Origin: Aotearoamyces nothofagi | Lineage: Eukaryota > Ascomycota > Leotiomycetes > Leotiales > Tympanidaceae | NCBI GenBank assembly: GCA_015345905.1 | Contig: JADDTR010000004.1 | Location: 1,240,001 to 1,304,000, forward strand | DNA length: 64,000 nt | Reading direction: 5' to 3' | Part shown: positions 10,647-22,838 of the stretch, piece by piece | How the letters are laid out: every line of letters starts with the position of its first letter | Position numbering within the stretch: position 1 is the stretch's first letter | Program-made: the position numbers and the translations under genes | The notes under the pieces: model-generated | The model's input: only the letters and a program-made list of their open reading frames with translations | Databases searched by the model: none | What the model was told of the DNA's origin: nothing

Positions 10647-13600
10647 CTAGTTAGCAAGAGATCCATCCTCTGGCTCCCCACCCTTATCAGCTGCGCCGTT
10701 CTCAAAGACTGCCTTCCCGAATCTCGGAATGTCGAATGTCCCTTCGTAATCTACAACATGTCCATATATATACCATCCAAAACCCTACAAACCAAGAGAG
10801 GGCCGCAATCTAAAACCAAACCCAACCGGCTCGACCGGCCCTTCCCATTTTTCAAAATATACTGCCGGACCTTCGAGATCTGGTGTCTAGTCTCGGCCAA
10901 CAACCCCGTCATATCTAGCTCTACATTTGGGTTATGTTTTGCCGCGCCCCTGATCGCAGCCTGCATGACATGAAAACGATTGACGTTATTCCCCAACAGC
11001 ANCCGTTCTCAAAGACTGTACTCCCGAATCTCGGAATGCCGAATGTCCCTTCGTAATCTACAACGCGTCAATATATATACCATCCAAAGCCCTACAAACC
11101 AAGAGAGGGCCGCAATCTAAAACCAAACCCAACCGGCTCGACCGGCCCTTCCCATTTTTCAAAATATACTGCCGGACCTTCGAGATCTGGTGTCTAGTCT
11201 CGGCCAACAACCCCGTCATATCTAGCTCTACATTTGGGTTATGTTTTGCCGCGCCCCTGATCGCAGCCTGCATGACATGAAAACGATTGACGTTATTCCC
11301 CAACAGCATAGCAAATGCCGTGATCGTGCTGCCCTCCTTTTTATATCACTCAATCGATACACGGTCTAGTTTGGGGTATCTAAATAACAGTCCCTGGATC
11401 TCGTTTGCGTAGCCGTGATATTTGAAATGAACCTGCCGATCTGGGGAGTAGAGGCTGTCGAAATCTTGGTGGGTGAGGTGGGGGATTTTGCTTTCGAATA
11501 CCATCAGGTCGGTGATCTTTACGACGCGTACTCGTGGGGAGGGACATCTTCAATGAAGGATAGCAGCTGCGGTTACGACTTCGAGCATCATTTCTGCACC
11601 GGTGCCGACGGGGAAGACATCGGGAGATAGGCCGAAGTCGGTGCTGGCGAATTTCCAGACGCTGGCACCGGGCTTGCAGTGGTTTTGGCTTCGTCAACGG
11701 AGTGGAAGGTGAGGACTGGATGTTTGAATCCGACCCTCAGGTTTACGTGGTCGACGGAGCGCAGACCGTGGGCGAGGATCAGGAGAAAGGTGTTCTGGTT
11801 CAGTTAGTGAGTGCTGATTAAGGAGGACAGAAGTAGGCATAAAAACTTCATCTCCATAGACTACTTACAGAATCTAGTAGAATATAAACACGCGCAGCTT
11901 TCAAGTTCAATACTACACTAATGAAGGAAGAGTTTTCATGAGAAATTCAATTGTGTTCCTATCGAGTCCATGTACTTTTTTATATGTAATTTAAGATTTG
12001 ATATGTCAAATCTCCAAGTAGTCTCACGAGCCATCTTGCTGACTTTGCTGTACTGGGCCATCATGGTATAGATGATACCTAGGAAACTCTTGTAACGTGG
12101 AAAGACAGCAGTCCGTCCAGTGAGAGTATTTCCTGAATGAAATTAGCAATGTTCAAGACTGATTATAGATGAATCCAGCCTTATGGGGAACATTTTCGTA
12201 GAGGCTATGATTTACCTTGCATGAATCCCTGACAAGTATGTTCACTCAAGATTTCAACAACCCTCCCCCTTTCTATAAGAGAATTCATCCTACTAAAATT
12301 TACAGCCAGTGTTTTTAAATAATAAATCGAGCTTATTGCTAACAAGTTTATCTGGAGAGAATACACTAAGAGACTTTTGATTCTCGACAAGAGCCTGATC
12401 AATAAGATCAGTAATAGTCTTCATGCAAGAAGCCTCGAAATCCTTTCCAACTACGAAATCTCTCTATTCAGGTACCTTGAGGGGTCCACAACTGCTGTAT
12501 GATTCGGCAATTTGGCCAAGTTTCTTGTTATCATCTTTCGGTATGATTCGTCTGATGGAATCTGACATCACCAGTTTCGGTGAAGAGTTGGGATGGGACG
12601 TAAGAGTGAAACCACTTCTGAAGCTGTTCAAGTTGTTCTTTGCTAGTCTTTGCCTTCATCAATGGAACTTGATGTGCAGGAAAGATCCTGCCTCCGTCGA
12701 CGATCTTTAGTCCGCTCCAACCTTTTGGAGTGCCCTCTTATGATAACTGGCCAACGAGGTTTCCAAACTGGCTTCCACTTCTAGGAGCTTTCCTAATCTT
12801 ATGAATCTCATCGTATGCCCACTGGATACTGGCTACCATATCACGGTCAATATCTTCAAGGTCTTCCACAAACCTGACTTGGCATCCATAGCTCGTAAAA
12901 GGGGTAACCAGTTCCTTGTCATCCATACACTCGAATATCGACGTCTCCGAGACCTTGAAGCCATTAACATGGAAGATGGGAATAACTACACCAAACACAG
13001 CAGGGTCTATATATTTTACGCCATGCCAAGCAGCAGCAGTTGGACCAGTCTCGGACTTGCCATCGCCATCGCCAACAACACACGCAATAATCAAGTTGGG
13101 CTTGTACATAACCGCAGCGAATGAAACCGAGAGTATATATCCAAGCTTACCACCTTCATGGATAGCACTAGGAGTTTCAGCATCGACATTAGTTGGGAGC
13201 CCGTGAGGTGTCCTGAACCTAGTAATCAAATTGTGTAGACCTTGTTTGCCCCTGCCATATTATGGGTAGAAGTGTGCCATACTCTTTTCGAGCTAGAGAG
13301 ATGCTAGAATAGCTGGGACACCATGACCTGGACCAGCGACGTATAGAATGTCTGCATTTGTATCTCGTTGAAGATAGTTAGATGTGCATATACAGGTGTA
13401 AGGCTAGGACATGCATCTCAATGACCAAGACAAGGGTTACTCGATAGTTTGAGAAGTCAACTTAGAATAGGCAGTGTGATAATACCTAGAAGCCGAGGTT
13501 TGATGTCATTTAATGTGAGATCCCGCTCTAGATGTGCATTATCACCGAGGAACATCATGGCTTGTATTTGTCAGCAGATACCACCTGAGACTATTTTGGC

Positions 13601-13790
13601 CTGTACAGTGAGCTAAATTAATTTGGCTGACTTACCAGCAGCAGTTTAATTACTGGTTCTGCGAAATTTCTCGAGATATTTAAGACCAGCATCATTCAAA
13701 TTAATCTTCTCAAGATGGACGAGGGAAGGACATCTGGCACATTGGATGGCAGTGGTCGAGGGTACGGCCTATCAATCCTTCTCTAGGCAC
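10647..13790 (-). pseudogene. Decayed phosphoketolase (Xfp) gene
   Basis: Fragments in all three minus frames follow the phosphoketolase family from end to end. They include RPYPRPLPSNVPD and FLGDNAHLERDLTL (N-terminus), LYVAGPGHGVPAILASL, the TPP-domain segment NVDAETPSAIHEGGKLGY with GDG...SETGPTA (12738-13229), CQGFMQGNTLTGRTAVFP, CKPGASVWKFASTD, and the C-terminal RFHVMQAAIRGAAKHNP ending in a stop at 10647. The intact enzyme (about 800 residues) splits xylulose-5-phosphate into acetyl phosphate and glyceraldehyde-3-phosphate. Here the start position (13790) reads GTG. Two conserved Trp codons are stops: in GHWGTCP at 13418-13420 and in SLWLEGS at 13293-13295. Several frameshifts and further stops occur. 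Both Trp losses are G-to-A changes, as RIP would cause, and 11800-13600 is AT-enriched compared with the 3' part. Acetate kinase lies divergently 1.6 kb away. Confidence 0.9.
10696..11308. repeat. 306-bp near-identical tandem copies flanking a single N
   Basis: Positions 10696-11001 and 11003-11308 are two copies of the phosphoketolase 3' end, separated only by an N at 11002. About eight differences all fall in the first 95 bases; the remaining 210 are identical. The unequal spread of differences and the N suggest overlapping contig ends that were not merged, rather than a biological duplication. Confidence 0.8.
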
Positions 13791-15403
13791 TTTGGCTTTG
13801 ACGTGGTAAGTTTGATTTAATGTTGGATGTTTGGTGATCAAAACATAATGCTATAGCATCTGTGGTGGAGGTATGATGTCAACGGGTTTCAAACGAGCTC
13901 GATCAATGCTGATTGCACGGATTACCGCCGAAGACAATCAACCTCAACAATCTGATTACTGTCTTGCAAGATCTATGGGCCTATAAAGAGCTGATTGCGA
14001 AAAGAAAAAGAAAAGGAAAAATCGTAAAGACTCACCAGGGAGTGGGTGGAAATTGAACGTCTACTCATTCTTTCAGCAGTGGCTCGGTATTGGCGTCAAT
14101 ACTCATCCCTGAAGAGTATTCGGAGCTCTCAACCTTGGTAGCCCATTGCCTATGGATCTGGACTGGACGGTGGCATGATATCAACCTCCCCATAACTGGC
14201 TCTTTGGCGTCCAGTCCACTCGCATATTTAGCTGGCAGCTTACGTCAATTGGCATCTTCTACCTGTGTCCAAATGAAAAGAAGATACATGGCAGTGACGT
14301 AGTCTCTACCGAGGCGGTTTATGAAATCAATGGCACACCTGTGAACGCCAAGATGGCCCATTTTCCAATCGTAAACTGGCTGCGCAAAAACAGACCTAAA
14401 CCTCTGAAATCCGCAAGGCTTATCCAGAAGAAGCCCGTCTATGATAATACTGAATTTGGCCTGCTTAGCCCAGCTCGTTCTTCTTTTATAAAGATTCCCT
14501 GGCCGTTGCAGTGATTTCTCGGGTCGCTTGCAAGCCGTGCCGTCCGTTATTTTGCAAGCTACCGGATTACGGAAACCGAGGCTAAATGCCAAGTTGAACA
14601 CCGGGGCCCCACACCCTCCTGAGAACACTAAGCACATCGGTGCGTTCAACTGTATCGATGCATCATAAGATAACCTCCGAATCTTCTGCAAATTTCTGAG
14701 AACGTCCAGAAGAGGAGCTTCGACTACGTGGCCAGTTCTGGGCACTTGAACCAGACTGGTGGTTTGGATATAAAGTTGCAGCGCTGTGGCCAGCTATCTT
14801 CAACGCTGCTCCAGTTCGCTTGCGAGGCGGGCATCCAACCTTGCATTTGGCCGAGTACAGTTGCCGCAAATTGACCGACCCAATGCTCTGATCTGCGATT
14901 ATCCTGCCGCCAAAGCGTCGAGTTGCACATTCCTCCCAGGGAGCTGAGCGCCGACGGCCTCGCTGATAGATATATTGTATTCCATGCGGGGACAGAAATC
15001 GACGAGGTTGAAGAATGATGCGGTCGCGCTGAGGTTGGGACGGAGGTGAGGACGGAGGCCGGAGGCCGGAGGGCTCAGCGGAGGCACCGGAGGGTTCAAC
15101 GCCGCGCGCGCGAGTCCTCCTCTTGTCGTCCTGCTGGGCCCCAAACCCGCCCCGACCGCCCAGACAGGCCCAGCTTACGGATGGCCATGCTGGGGCCCCA
15201 GCCCGCTAAGCTATCCTCCGCGATCATGATCACGACAGCCTCGCGGGTGGGATGATCTTTGTATCAGAGGCACCTGGCAAGATACCAGGAGACTTTGCCC
15301 TCAATCAGCTCAGTAGGCTCAATAAAAACTCTGCGAGAGCCCCAAGCCCTTCGCAGCGCAGCACAGTGCCGCACTGCCCAATTCCCACTTCTGCAAGTCT
15401 TTC
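13791..15403. promoter_or_regulatory. Divergent region between phosphoketolase relic and acetate kinase
   Basis: The two genes are transcribed away from each other, so this 1.6 kb once held both promoters. A 166-codon minus-strand frame (14245-14745) shows no recognisable family and no splice context. A GC-rich, purine-rich stretch lies at 15040-15130, followed by a C-rich segment before the acetate kinase start. No regulator site could be identified with confidence. Confidence 0.45.
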
Positions 15404-16714
15404 ATGATGCCAAAAATCATTCTATCCATCAATGCAGGCTCGAGCTCTGTTAAAATCTCTGTTTACACCGCTGAGGACGGAAAGGCGCCGCTGCGGGTGG
15501 CCGAGACCCAAATCGACGGCCTGACCGCTCCGCCGCCTCAGCTGAAGTATATTCGAGGCTCAGAACTTATTGTAAAGGACAAGAAGCTTGACCCAAGCAT
15601 CCAGAGCCAGGACGATGCGTTCAGGTACTTGTTAGATGAGCTCGTCAGCGACGAGAAGCTGCCGCAGATTTCAAAGAGGGAAGACATCACCCACGCCTGC
15701 CACCGGGTCGTTCACGGCGGCGACTACAAAGAGGCCAAAGTCATCAACGAAGACACATGGCATCACTTGGAGACACTGACAGACCTTGCACCACTGCACA
15801 ATGCTTCTGCCCTCGAGATCGTGAAGTCGTGCGTCCGGGAATTGCCCACGGCAACGAACGTGGCGTACTTCGACAGTCAATTCCACCACTCTCTTCCTGA
15901 ACACATCCGCACATATCCCATCGATCAAAAAATTGCCAAGCAGAACCAGCTGAGAAAGTATGGGTTCCACGGAATCAGTTACTCATTCATCACCAGATCG
16001 GTCGCTGAGTACCTAGGCAAGCCACAGAGCGAGACAAATATCATCGCATTACATCTAGGATCTGGCGCAAGCGCCTGTGCAATTCATAAGGGCAAGAGCT
16101 TTGATACGTCCATGGGGCTAACACCGCTTGCTGGTCTGCCGGGTGCAACAAGAAGTGGCAGTATAGACCCTAGGTACTTCAATCTGAACATCTACTTCAA
16201 AACATCAAGAGCTTGACTAACAGCTTCTAGTCTCGTCTTCCACTATGCTAGTAATGTTGGGAAACTGGCTCCCTCTTCGACCTCCTCCCTTCACATCTCT
16301 GAAGCTGAAGAGATCCTAAACAAACAAGCCGGCTGGAAATCGCTAACTGGAACTACAAACTTTGGCATAATCGCCGCTTCTGATGATCCTAAGATGAAGC
16401 TAGCATTCGACATCTTCGTCGATAGAGTCTGTAGCTACATCGGCTCCTACTACGTGACATTACACGGTACAGTTGATGCATTAGTCTTCGCAGGAGGAAT
16501 CGGTGAGCGGAGTGCCGAGCTCCGCAGAAGGGTAGTATCTGAATGCGAGTGCCTAGGCTTCGAGATAGACAACGAGAAGAATGGCAAGAAGATCGAATCG
16601 ACCGTGCAGGATGTAGGGAAACAGGGGGCCGCTCATCGCGTCTTGGTATGTGAGACCGATGAACAGTACGAGATGGCATTTGGCTGTGCCACGGACCCAA
16701 AGATTTTCGAATAG
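15404..16714 (+). CDS. ackA: Acetate kinase
   Basis: Two exons (15404-16173, 16231-16714) with a 57-nt intron bearing a GACTAAC branch site give 417 residues, close to the usual length of about 400. Family motifs appear in order: ILSINAGSSSVKIS (signature 1), HRVVHGG with the substrate Arg, APLHNASALE, FDSQFHHSLPE, YGFHGISYSFI, HLGSGASACAI, DTSMGLTPLAGLPG followed by ATRSGSIDP (signature 2), and FAGGIGERS. It should convert acetyl phosphate and ADP to acetate and ATP in the cytosol. In fungi its partner is phosphoketolase, often encoded next door, as here, but that neighbour is a pseudogene. The frame is intact and motif residues are conserved, so the enzyme is probably functional or only recently freed from selection. 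Two adjacent ATGs start the frame; the first is used. Confidence 0.95.
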
Positions 16715-19700
16715 ATGTAGGTCTGCTGCGACTCTTGAATCGTAGAACACGATATAGAAGGCCCATTGCTGTATTTAGCTTTTTGTTTTTAGCATCTTTC
16801 CTAGGACCCCCCGTTCAACATGTTCTCTCCAATCGCTGCGTTATTAAAAGTTCCTCTGGTACACACCCGTATCTTCTCATCCTTATCTGCTGACGGTTCT
16901 CTGCTTCGGAGATTCGTTGTAATATCTATGATAATGCGGTCACCTATTACTGGAAGGCCTCGGCATCGGCGGCGGGTTATTCGATATGAGAAGTAAGCGG
17001 CTCATGCCATCGAATGCCAATGTCTTTTCATATCTCGTTTGCTGTTTATGGGCAAGCTGTTGATGGTCTTGGATCAGCGGTGGTGTATACTTGGTGCCTG
17101 ATGACCTTTATTGTCTTGCTTACATCCTCCATGATAATATCTCCTTCTTTTCACTTTATTCTCATGTTATCCTTTTCCTCGATAGCTACCATAGCTAGCG
17201 ATATCTATCTCTATGCTATTATACTATACTCACAGGCAAAGTATCTGCAAACCGTTCGTCGGATCTCGTCGATTTGTCTATGTCATCTTTCGAAGCTGGA
17301 GCAATGCTGTTGTCGTACTTTGACAACAAGACTAAGTCCGCGACGAAATTTCGAATTAATGCCAAGTTCTTGGGTCCTAGCTGCTAGCTGTTCACTGTTG
17401 CTGCTATGTAGTTCTGGTGTTATCTTTAAATAGCAATGAACTTATTCTGGTCTTGGTGAACTCCTCTTATGAACGTGAACACTGTCCTGATCGGCACAAG
17501 ATGCCGACTAGAAGTCTCTCTGCCGGCATTTCTTTTTCCCAGATCAATAGATATTGACTGCTTCGGCGACTAAGATATAAATCTGCGAAGAATTCTTCAT
17601 AGAAACAGAGTCCGTTCTTCATGAAGGTGCCTGTTCTAGTGACATGGTCCAAACCGACCTACCTTGCAAAACACGGTTTGGTTGGCTCGTTCCATCTTAG
17701 GCCGCACGGCTTTGAAATTCTCAGCAGCTTGTGGTACTGACTAAGTGCCATAGTAATATTGTATAGCCTAGATGGAGGATTATATAGTTCCTGTAACTCT
17801 GGTTGGAGGATTGTTGTTGTTATATAATCCTTGTTGCAATTTGGCACAAAGTTGTAGGCTGCAGTGTTCTGTAGATGGCGTTGCTTGCTTGCGAGCTTAA
17901 GGCAAGGCTTAAGTTTACAGGTTGGTAGGAATACCACTTAAGGCGACACCCGCTACTACTGTTTAAGGAATTCCTTGACTGACTGACAGGTACTGGCCCT
18001 CAGATTTTAACAATCCTGATATTCTACCAGTCTAGACAAACTCCTTTTGTAAAAGTTATCAAGAAAGGTTCTAGTATAATATTTACTACTTTAATAGTGG
18101 TAATTATATTCTCGTTCCCTGGGGACAGAAAGACTGCAAAGGTAGCGTTTAAATAGTATCTGATAGACCGAATAGTTATTCTATAAGACATAATAGGAGA
18201 ATGATACGTGCATCTCGAAATATAGGTTTACCGGTTACTGGACCCACGGGCAAAAGACTCCTGCAGAAATAACTCGGTATTAATTCCGTTGACATCAAAT
18301 CGAACAGGCATTTATTCTTGCCATTAGTGGAATCTCAAAACCGCAAAAATGTCGTGAGAAGAACCAAGTCGGGGCCGGAGACACAGACTGCCGAGATGCA
18401 GCCATGACAGGACAAAGTGGGGGCTGGGAAATACCAAGATCTAAAGGCTGTAGGACTCGACAGGGGAAAGATGCACGATATTCGCAAAATGCGGTTATTT
18501 TTGAGTTGATAATGACCAAGAAGTCGGGTGCGCGCCTGGCGCCTTGATGACGCCAGTATCGGGGGTCAGACAATGCCCGACGAGCAGCCCAGGACCTGTA
18601 ACTCACCGCCCTACAGACAGGGCATGGCTTCCTTCGCGGTGCGATACATGCTGAGGCCAGGGATCGTAAGGGATCATCAAGGATCAGTCAACGGGGTCGG
18701 CGGGGAAGCTGTCGGTTCTGGACGGGGTTGAAACTGCTCTGTTGGATTTTTGTGTCCGAATGTAGGTATGACGCCGCTCCTGGTGGCAGTTCGGGGTATT
18801 TTCGGATGGACTTGGGGGCCTTCTACCGGTGGGAATCGTGGGAGGGGATTCGGAGAATAGCGGTAGTCGCTGGGTATTGGCACGTTTCTGTGGTTGCGTC
18901 CGTCTATCGTAGCATACCTCCTTCCCGCCCTCATGCTGGAGCATGCGCCTGGGTGTTGGTGGCTGCGTTTTGAACGGTATTATCAAGAACGACGGAGTCC
19001 GCAGCCAATCGTGAAGTCCGTGGTCTATTAATCGTCAGTACTGGCCGCCTCAGGTGTATTCTGCGACGCCAGTTGCTGCTTCTTTGGAGTTTGAGATCTG
19101 GGGGGGATCCGAGATCACAACGTTTGTCGGAGGCTCGAGGCACGATCTGGAAGGACAGAGGCTGGCGTTATGGCTGCGAAGTTGGAGATGTCGCTCATGC
19201 TTCACACGTGGAATGAGGACAGGCAGATGTCGTGTGGGTGTACCCTTTGCAAGATGTGGCATGTAACGTATCCATGGTACTGCGAAGTACCCGGAGGTGC
19301 CAGGAACGTCGGTATCCGACAGCCAGAGAAGCAGGCGATGGGTGCTGCCAACCTGGCTAACAACGAGCAGCCAACTGGAAGACATGGAGGTTAATACCTT
19401 GCCTTGAATACCCTGATGCGCATAGACTGGCACGCTCGGATTCCCATATTGGCGTCGAGATGCCTATAGCGCAGCATATATATAGCATACGGCCAGCTTA
19501 CAGCATACAGCATACAGGCAGCGTACGGCGTCCAGTATCCAGTATCCATCATCTAGCATCCTCCAGCATACTGCATATAACGTACAAGACCTAGTATACT
19601 GGCCTAACTAATGCAGAGTATCGGATCAGCATCGACCTACCTACACGTATTATTATACAGTACGCACACGACAGAATACTCATACATACGCTGTAGGTCT

Positions 19701-20745
19701 CGGGGCTCATAGCATGGCATGGCGCGGCATGCAAGTATTACCGTATATCTATCTGTCCACTCTCTAATCTGTTGGATTTGTCTGTTGCAGCTCTACTTTC
19801 GTATAGTATACTCCGTGGGCTACATGTCGTGCTGTATCTGGCCCAGGCCACTCGCTATGGGTACTTATACTCGCACTGGCACTCCGCCCCCAATGGTGCT
19901 GCTGTTATGCATACAGAGATCTTTCACAAGCTAATGTCGTCTATCTATAGTTAAGATGGTCCTTCTCCTCCTTGCACGCTACATTCAACCATGCCACCTA
20001 GACCACGGAATACTTCGCGCTTCTGGTCTTTAGCACAGTGTTTGAGGAGAGCCGATACTGGTGCACAGGTGCAGAGTGGGCCCTGGTTTCCTTGGCCTGC
20101 CGGCCCTTGAACGTACAATCATTCCAACCAATACATCACCAGCAGTTCATCGGGTCTTATAAGGCTGAAATGCACACTCCTGCCGCCCCCATCATTGCTG
20201 CCGCTACTCGCATGAGCGTCCTCCGCGCGTGAGCACCGAACCGCCTGAGACGACTGTCGCCCGTGTCTTGATAGCCCTTCCGACCACGACCTGCCTTTCC
20301 TGGGACTTTTACTGGCACTGGACGGGATCAGATATCGTGTCTATTCTTTCCTCTACGCAGCTCATATCCCCGCTACCTGCGTAAACATCCACACGGAAAG
20401 ATAGATAGTATCCCGTCACGAAGCATTCTATCTATATTCATTTTAGACGGCGAAAGAGCTAGTAGCTATGCATGCATTCTGTCACATGGGCCCAGACGCA
20501 CACGCATCAGTTGACAGTGGTTAACAGGGTGCGTAACAGGGCTACAGTCAAGAAGCTCAATGCACTGGACTTTCGACGCAGCCGCCTAACCGCCTTGCCC
20601 CATCATATATCAAATCCAGGATCCCCCATCATGAATTGACCCTTAATACTACTTGTCACTGCCATTGACACTCATGAAGCTCTTCCTCCCAACTGTCGTT
20701 TCTTTACCATTAATTTCCTATACTGCTGTAACTATCGATGCCAAA
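16715..20745. other. 4-kb interval without a supported gene
   Basis: Short frames occur on both strands but none has family resemblance or convincing splice signals. The 17014-17433 frame is hydrophobic by composition only. Around 18000-18240 the sequence is A/T-rich and may be an old repeat. From 19470 to 19610 the motif AGCATAC or close variants recurs many times (AGCATATA, AGCATACGG, CAGCATACAG), a loose microsatellite. C/T-rich leader sequence precedes the transcription factor. Confidence 0.45.
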
Positions 20746-22421
20746 ATGGACTCTAAGATAAGTAACATGAAAAAGAGACTTCGAGCAAGCAAGCCGAAAG
20801 TCAAGAGTGGTTGTATCACGTGCAAGTAAGCATTTGACATCAGATGATGGAATATATGACTAAACCAAGCTGATCGAGTAGGATACGGCGAGTGAAGTGT
20901 GATGAGAGAAAACCCGGGTGTCTGAGATGCCAGAGATTTGGACGAGAATGTGATGGATATACAGCTGAGATTTCAACAAAACGAGGCATTTCTCTTGTTC
21001 CTATTCAACCTCGTCCCTCATCTCTTACAACATATACACTATCCTTCTCTATACCAGGAGACGAGCAGGAACGCCGTTATTATCAACTCTTCTGTGACCG
21101 AACTGCTGTAGACCTGAGCGGTTTCTTTCCTACAGACTTCTGGACTCGTATTGTCCTTCAGGAAAGTCACGCAGAACCATCCGTAAGGCATGCAGTCGTC
21201 GCTCTTGGTGCTCTTACCAGAACACTTCAAGACTCAACAGCGGGGCCATCTAGCATGGCTCTGCATCGACCAGACCATGACGTGGATCACCAACAGTTCG
21301 CCTTCACGCAATACAACAAAGCCATCGTCAGCCTCCGCCAAACATTATCCAAGAGCAAGCCCGAGCTCCGAACCGCCCTCGTATCATGTCTCCTCTTCGT
21401 CTGCTTCGAGAACTTCCACGGCGACCACGAAGCAGCCGCCCGCCACACCCAAAGCGGGCTCGGCCTCCTCGACCAGTGGCAAGCCCAAGACCACCCCCTC
21501 AGCACCTCGCCCCGCACCTCGCCCCGCACCTCGCCCACGGAATACCAGCTCGACACGCTCCTCAACGACGAGGTCTTCCAGATGTTCGCCCGCCTCGACG
21601 CCCAGGCCTTCGCCCACGTCGGCTCCGAAACAAACACCTACCCCAACCCGCGCCTGCTCCTCTGGCAATCCCTCGGCGAGCACGGCGTGCGCATCCCCCA
21701 CCGCTTCACAGACGTCGGCGAGGCGCGCAGCACCTGGGACTTCCTGACGCAGCGCGCCGCCCACGTCCACAAATGCCTCGCCCCCTACCGCCACGCCCCG
21801 CGCGCCGCGCTGCCGGAATGGATCAGCGGGGAGCGGGACGCCTGCCTCGCCCAGCTCCGGGGGTTCGAGGTCGCGTGCTGGCCCCTCCTCGACCAGTCTC
21901 GCGGCACGGACCTCGCTGCCGGCGCCGTCGTGCTCTACCTCTGTAACAAGATCGCCGCCATCTCCCTTTCCGCAAGCATGACGCCGGGGGAGTGCCAGTA
22001 CGACAACTTCCAGCCCGATTTCGAAGACATCGTCGCGCGCGCCCTGCCCCTCGTCGCATCCTCGCCCGCCCCCGCCCCCCACCTGCGCCCCCTCGCCCTC
22101 GAGCTCGGCATCGTCCCGCCCCTGCACCTCGTCGCGCAGAAGTGCCGCCGCCCGCGCCTGCGGCGCCAGGCCATCGCGCTGCTCCTCCGCAGCCCGCGCC
22201 GCGAGGGCAGCTGGGACGGCCGGGTGCTGGCCCGCGTCGACGCCTGGATCGCCGGCGTCGAGGAGGAGGGCGCCGACCCGCTCCGCGCCCTGCCCGAGTC
22301 GGCGCGGTGGCGCCTCGTCGAGGTCAGGAGCTGCCTGCTGCAGCGCTGGGTCTGGGCCCGGTGCGCGCAGGACTCGGGCGGCGCCGGCACGCGGCTGAGG
22401 GAGACGAGGATCACTTGGTGA
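20746..22421 (+). CDS. Zn(II)2Cys6 transcription factor
   Basis: Exons 20746-20825 and 20882-22421 (56-nt intron inside the zinc cluster) give 539 residues. The binuclear cluster is C23-x2-C26-x6-C33-x6-C40-x2-C43-x6-C50, with the basic segment KIRRVK between, as in Gal4-type DNA-binding domains. A fungal-specific regulatory region follows (from about residue 75, with FFPTDFWTRIVLQESHAEPSVRHAVVALGAL split over that stretch), typical of regulators in the DUF3468 group. It should act in the nucleus on CGG-type sites; targets are unknown and no metabolic gene cluster surrounds it. Codon use changes within the gene: the first 450 nt are mixed, but from about 21360 third positions are nearly all C or G. 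An in-frame ATG at 20674 would add a hydrophobic, signal-peptide-like 24 residues; this is unlikely for a DNA-binding protein, so the later start is preferred. Confidence 0.9.
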
Positions 22422-22838
22422 CGGGGCGTGGAGATTGGTAGCGCGGGGGTCTGGGGATGGGAGAGTTTAGGAAATCTTCCTCTCGGCCCTTCTTCTATCC
22501 GCCTTCGGCTGAGTGCCCTTCCGAGGCCACTTAGCCCTCGCCTGGTGAAACTGTAAATTGTAAATGAAGGAAGAGCTCTCAGTCCAGACTCACGTGCTCA
22601 AAGGAGAAGAGTCTCTAGATAACGTATCCCTATATTATTCACTCTAGATCGGATGCATGTAGAGGGCTACATCTGGCTACATGTTCATTCATCCATCTCT
22701 ACCACATCTCATATTTCCCTCTTATCAACCAACCTCGCGCCGTATTCCTCTATTCCTCTCTACTTGTACACTTTCAACCCACATCCTGTTACAGCCTCAG
22801 AAACCCATCCGCTCCCCTCACCTTCCTCGATACCTAGA
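22422..22838. other. Convergent 3' interval
   Basis: Sequence between the ends of two converging genes, with a C/T-rich stretch at 22690-22830. It should hold both 3' untranslated regions; nothing else is seen. Confidence 0.5.

Noticed and set aside
14245-14745. 166-codon minus-strand frame between phosphoketolase relic and acetate kinase
   Set aside because: No recognised family, no splice signals, overlaps another frame; left as intergenic though it is long enough to deserve a database search.
17014-17433. 139-codon hydrophobic plus-strand frame
   Set aside because: Hydrophobic by composition only; no membrane-protein family pattern and no neighbours that suggest a function.
21384-22127. 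247-codon minus-strand frame over the Zn2Cys6 gene, plus other frames of the same stretch
   Set aside because: Shadow of the extreme G/C third-position bias of the plus-strand gene; Ala/Gly/Arg-rich, no motif.
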